This document shows, piece by piece, positions 13,130 through 16,449 of a stretch of 16,449 nt of DNA. A program made the translations under genes and the position numbers. The DNA is from Candidatus Firestoneibacteriota bacterium (lineage in GTDB: Bacteria > Oederibacteriota > JAAXVQ01 > JAUVAV01): assembly GCA_030635415.1 (NCBI GenBank), contig DAOVYW010000028.1:1-16449 (forward strand). Reading direction: 5' to 3'. The notes under the pieces are model-generated. The model was given only the letters and a program-made list of their open reading frames with translations. It did no database searches and was not told the origin of the DNA. Numbering within the stretch: position 1 is the stretch's first letter; every line of letters starts with the position of its first letter.

Positions 13130-15802
13130 TTATTTAATTACCGCGATTTTCCGGGTTTGATGATAACGGGATGGTCCCTCGGCATGAATGAGATAAACTC
13201 CACTGGCCACGATTTCACCTTGATTATTTCTTCCATCCCAATAAATCAGAGGCGATATATACGGATCCAAAGCGGAATAGGTCCCCTGAATCTCTTTGTC
13301 AAACAGAGTCCGAATATATTCTCCGGCTAAATTATATATCTTGATCCATACCCGTCCCGGCTGAACCTGCATTAGCTGTATAGGCACACACTCACCGCAA
13401 GCCGGGTTGAATGCGTTGCGCAGTACCTGTATCCGGTTAACCGGCTGTTCAATGGTCACACTAATCAGGAGATAAGCCGGGCCTTCATGATACAGGTCAT
13501 AAACCGCGTCAAAGTCCAGAGCATGCAGCCGGTATATATACGTGGTATTATAAGCTATATCCTCATCCAGGTATGTAAAAACCGCGATAGTATTACTGGA
13601 AGCCGCGACGGTTGGCGTATTTCCCTGGACTATAAAATTCGCGCCCCCGTCGTGGCTGCGATAAAGATTATAGCCGATAATGGGATAATCACCGGGAATT
13701 GACGGTTTCCATTGCAACTTCACCTTACGCCGCAGTTTAAGGAATTCAATCGCGGAATCATCCGGCAGTTGGACCGGTTTGTAAGGCACGGCCCAAGCCT
13801 GGGCCGACCGGGTACTCTCTCCGGCGTCATTAAGGGCGCTTAAACAGTAATAATATTTCTGTTTATTGATAATGGGATTTTCCGCGCTATGAACGTCCAT
13901 AAACCATGTATCCGTGGACTTGAGCGCGCCGGCGGAAATCGGCGTTCCGTATATCCCGTCTGTGGTAGTCCGATAGAGGTTGAAGGTATCAGCCTGTTCC
14001 ACGCTGCGCCAGATAACTTTAATTTCCTGATCCCCGCTTATCAGCGCCACCTGTTGCGGCGGTAAGGGCGGCTCAAAAACCGCTGCCGTAGCCGTAAGCG
14101 CGTAGGCGGCATCCGCTTCCAGGCCCTGGACATTGCAGGCGGTTAGTTGGTAATAATATGTACCGTTCAACCGCCCGGCATCAGTATACGCCAGGGCGGA
14201 ACCGGTATTGGTCAAAAGAACCGGATTTAAAAAACCCGCGTCTGTCCGGGAGAGCAGATATTCCGCTCCGGAAGGATAATCCCCCTCGTTCCAGGATAAT
14301 AAAATATTATTGTTGCTTACCTGGGCTTGAAAAAATGAAGGCACGGCCAGGGGCGCCGCGTGAACCACCACTGAATTTGAGCTCCCGGAGGCATTTTCAG
14401 CCTGCAAATAAAAATCAAAAATCATACCATTGGTTAATCCTTCCGCGACCCTGGTGGTACTGATATCGGCCGGAATTATCCAGGGATCACCGGTCGGAAG
14501 ATATAGGATATACGATGTGAGGTTATCTCCCCCGGGGTTCAAATCCCAGGAGAAATCAATAGTCCGGGAAATCCCCATTCCGGTCCGGAAATTTCTTGGC
14601 AGCACAGGCAAAGTGTTTTCCGCCGGGGTAACGAGGCCGGTAAAAGCATCCTCACCCTGGCCGGTGGAATTAACCGCGGCCACAGCATAGTAATAATTTT
14701 GGGAATTCCCCACATCTTCGTCGTAATAAGCGGTAATCCCGGCGGAGATTGAGGTCAGAGTTACTCCCAAGGAGTCGATCTCCCGGTATATTCTATAAGA
14801 TATTATGCCTTCCTGCGCCGGCGATGCGGTCCAGGTCAATTGAACATATCCATTGCCGGCATGACTACCCAAACCGGCAACCATCGTTGGCAGGCTCCGG
14901 GGTGTGGCAGAGATTTCCGCCCTTTGGCTGAATAATCCATCACAGACCGCGGCAATATAAAAATAGTATAAAGTATTATTGGTCAAAGGCGTAATCGTAA
15001 TATAATTATAGGTTGTGGACTGAATGGTTCCTGAACCTCCGGGGATGGTGGTATAAAACACCTGATATTCATCCACGCTCTCGCTCTCGTTCCAGGCTAA
15101 AAAAATTCCACTGTCCAGGGTATGGGCTGAGAGATCAGAGGGTTTGGCCGGCACCGTGCTACCGGCAAAGCTTGTCACCCCCAGGATTTCGGAATAACTG
15201 CCCGTATTTCCCAAGGAGTCAATCGCTGTCACCCGGTAATAATATGTGTTTACCGAGGCAAAATTAACATTACTGTCAAGGTAGCTGGTCTCGAGGCCCA
15301 GGGAAAATGTATCCCATTCCGCGGCGTTGGGAGTAATGGCCCGGTAGATGTTATACCCGGCCAGGAGTGCGGTCTGCTGGGCAACGCCCTCCCAGTTTAT
15401 CGTAATATTAGTCTCTTCCACGGTCGCGGTTAAACCCTCCGGTGCCAGGAGACGCACGGCCGGAACCACGGTTAATCCCTGCGCGGTGGCGGAATTCCCA
15501 TCTTCGTAAACCGCGGAAACCTCAAAAAGATAAGGGACACCGTTTTCAAGTTCTTTCGCTAAAAACCATGCTGTCAGGGTATTGGTACTTTCAATCTTCA
15601 AACTGTCGCGGTAGATATGATAGGCGCTTAAGGTATTTGCTCCCTCAAAGGGAATTTCCCAAATCAAACCCACGGAAGCATTCCCGGAACTAGCCACCAG
15701 ATTACGCGGAGGCTCTGCCGCCCCGGCTTGCCAGGATTGGGATAGTATAAGCACAGTCATAAATATACCCGCGGCCCATATGGTTTGAATTTTTTTCTTC
15801 AT
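13130..15802 (-). CDS. Secreted multi-FN3 protein with FlgD/T9SS-like C-terminal domain
   Basis: An 890-residue exported protein of unknown specific function. Residues 1-28 form a signal peptide (MKKKIQTIWAAGIFMTVLIL, then SQSWQAGA). About eight fibronectin type III domains follow, roughly at 30-117, 118-216, 217-307, 308-400, 401-490, 491-580, 581-682 and 683-788, each with the usual core Trp (such as INWEG, LTWTAS, LSWNEG, LQWKPS) and a Y-x-Y/Y-x-Y-x-V-x-A strand (YYYRVTAID, YYYAVAAVN). The last 100 residues read VWIKIYNLAGEYIRTLF, then YWDGRNNQGEIVASGVYLI and end KIAVIK, the pattern of FlgD Ig-like and type IX secretion tails. I see no catalytic domain, so adhesion or surface display is likely. 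It lies 29 bp downstream of a beta-barrel gene. Confidence 0.85.
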   Translation of the reverse strand: MKKKIQTIWAAGIFMTVLILSQSWQAGAAEPPRNLVASSGNASVGLIWEIPFEGANTLSAYHIYRDSLKIESTNTLTAWFLAKELENGVPYLFEVSAVYEDGNSATAQGLTVVPAVRLLAPEGLTATVEETNITINWEGVAQQTALLAGYNIYRAITPNAAEWDTFSLGLETSYLDSNVNFASVNTYYYRVTAIDSLGNTGSYSEILGVTSFAGSTVPAKPSDLSAHTLDSGIFLAWNESESVDEYQVFYTTIPGGSGTIQSTTYNYITITPLTNNTLYYFYIAAVCDGLFSQRAEISATPRSLPTMVAGLGSHAGNGYVQLTWTASPAQEGIISYRIYREIDSLGVTLTSISAGITAYYDEDVGNSQNYYYAVAAVNSTGQGEDAFTGLVTPAENTLPVLPRNFRTGMGISRTIDFSWDLNPGGDNLTSYILYLPTGDPWIIPADISTTRVAEGLTNGMIFDFYLQAENASGSSNSVVVHAAPLAVPSFFQAQVSNNNILLSWNEGDYPSGAEYLLSRTDAGFLNPVLLTNTGSALAYTDAGRLNGTYYYQLTACNVQGLEADAAYALTATAAVFEPPLPPQQVALISGDQEIKVIWRSVEQADTFNLYRTTTDGIYGTPISAGALKSTDTWFMDVHSAENPIINKQKYYYCLSALNDAGESTRSAQAWAVPYKPVQLPDDSAIEFLKLRRKVKLQWKPSIPGDYPIIGYNLYRSHDGGANFIVQGNTPTVAASSNTIAVFTYLDEDIAYNTTYIYRLHALDFDAVYDLYHEGPAYLLISVTIEQPVNRIQVLRNAFNPACGECVPIQLMQVQPGRVWIKIYNLAGEYIRTLFDKEIQGTYSALDPYISPLIYWDGRNNQGEIVASGVYLIHAEGPSRYHQTRKIAVIK

Positions 15803-15831
15803 GTCTTCCCTGCCCCCGGATAAATGTGATA

Positions 15832-16449
15832 TTAAAATGAAGCTGTCAAACCGGCCTTGAGACTAATGGCCCAATAATCTTTATCCACGACTAGTTCTGA
15901 TTTATCGCTAAACCACTGATTGGTAATTTTAAGGTTTCCTTCTACGTTTCTCCAGAGCGAGTAATCAAATATTGTATCATTAGTAAATAATTGAGTGATT
16001 TGTTCATTACCACTGGTGTTGTTTGCGACGAAAGTCACATTCAAAGCATTGGTTATCCGAAGCGCTTGCTCAATCTTGATCAGGGCGCCCATGAAAGGCC
16101 AAAAATCCGGGAGTTTAATCGGCTCGGTCATATGTAGGTTGTAAGAGAGGGATATTCCCCCGGTATATTGATTTTCAAATACTTCTGTGTTCAGCTTTAT
16201 GCCGGAAAGCCGGATTCCATTTTGCGATCTCAGAGTAAAGCTGCCGGAAAAATCGTTGGTAAACCGGAAAGGCAGGGTGAGTGAACTCGTATGCGTCAGA
16301 TTGCGGGTGGTTTCAACGTCATTATTATCAAAACTCTTATTTTCGGAATAGCGGTAATCAAGATTCAGGGATTGCAGCGTCACCATCGGTCACTGTAATA
16401 GTTGCCAGCGTCATTTCAGGTTCGAACCTAGGGAAAGCGTCTGGGTGGT
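15832..16449 (-). CDS. C-terminal part of a large outer-membrane beta-barrel protein, with apparent frameshifts
   Basis: Residues read from 16386 down to the stop show alternating beta-strand patterns (SLNLDYRYSENKSF, SSLTLPFRFTNDFSGSFTLR, TGGISLSYNLH, AISLKAGLTASF) and end in Phe, as outer-membrane barrels do. The segment YNLHMTEPIKLPDFWPF-K-EQALRIT recalls the end of SprA/Sov, the type IX translocon; this is pattern memory, not a search. The ATG at 16386 is probably not the start: upstream in the same frame TTQTLSLGSNL continues the barrel pattern, then two stops follow. Dropping one A of the AAA at 16416-16414 and adding one base near 16382 restores one frame, giving NDAGNYYSDRW between the two halves. 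This may be a sequencing error or a decayed gene. The 5' end is outside the window. Confidence 0.65.

Overview
The window carries about a dozen protein genes and one tRNA, and every gene I can support lies on the minus strand, so transcription runs from the right end of the window to the left. Metabolism suggests an anaerobe: there is a complete four-subunit pyruvate:ferredoxin oxidoreductase. The envelope looks Gram-negative, with two predicted outer-membrane beta-barrels and a secreted fibronectin-III protein ending in a FlgD/T9SS-like tail. The SAM decarboxylase and aminopropyltransferase closely resemble Thermotoga and Thermus enzymes as I remember them. Together this fits an uncultured candidate-phylum bacterium (for example Elusimicrobiota/Omnitrophota-like), but the taxonomy is a low-confidence guess.

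Layout in transcription order (right to left). (1) 16449-13130: the C-terminal part of a large beta-barrel, possibly SprA/Sov-like, with what looks like a +1/-1 frameshift pair at the window edge, then an 890-residue secreted protein with about eight FN3 domains. (2) 13120-11880: comF-type phosphoribosyltransferase and coaD. (3) 11823-9365: a predicted promoter, dnaX and recR, without the usual ybaB between them. (4) 9340-3583: a strong predicted promoter, then porC-porD-porA-porB-accA-amidase-GerMN, tightly spaced except for a 158-bp porD-porA gap holding three related hairpin repeats. (5) 3563-2905: tRNA-Gly(CCC) and a small beta-barrel gene. (6) 2885-1: a consensus promoter, a leader of about 260 nt, speD, a perfect hairpin plus T-run, speE, a palindromic repeat, and a truncated speA-type decarboxylase.

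How the genes work together: PFOR makes acetyl-CoA and AccA is part of the enzyme that commits it to fatty-acid synthesis. The amidase and GerMN protein behind them are envelope genes. The spe cluster supplies arginine decarboxylase, aminopropyltransferase and decarboxylated SAM, enough for spermidine if a ureohydrolase is encoded elsewhere. The most interesting non-coding signals are the structured speD leader and speD-speE terminator, and the covarying repeat hairpins inside the por operon. The most interesting coding signal is the possible SprA-like translocon next to a protein with a T9SS-like C-terminal tail.
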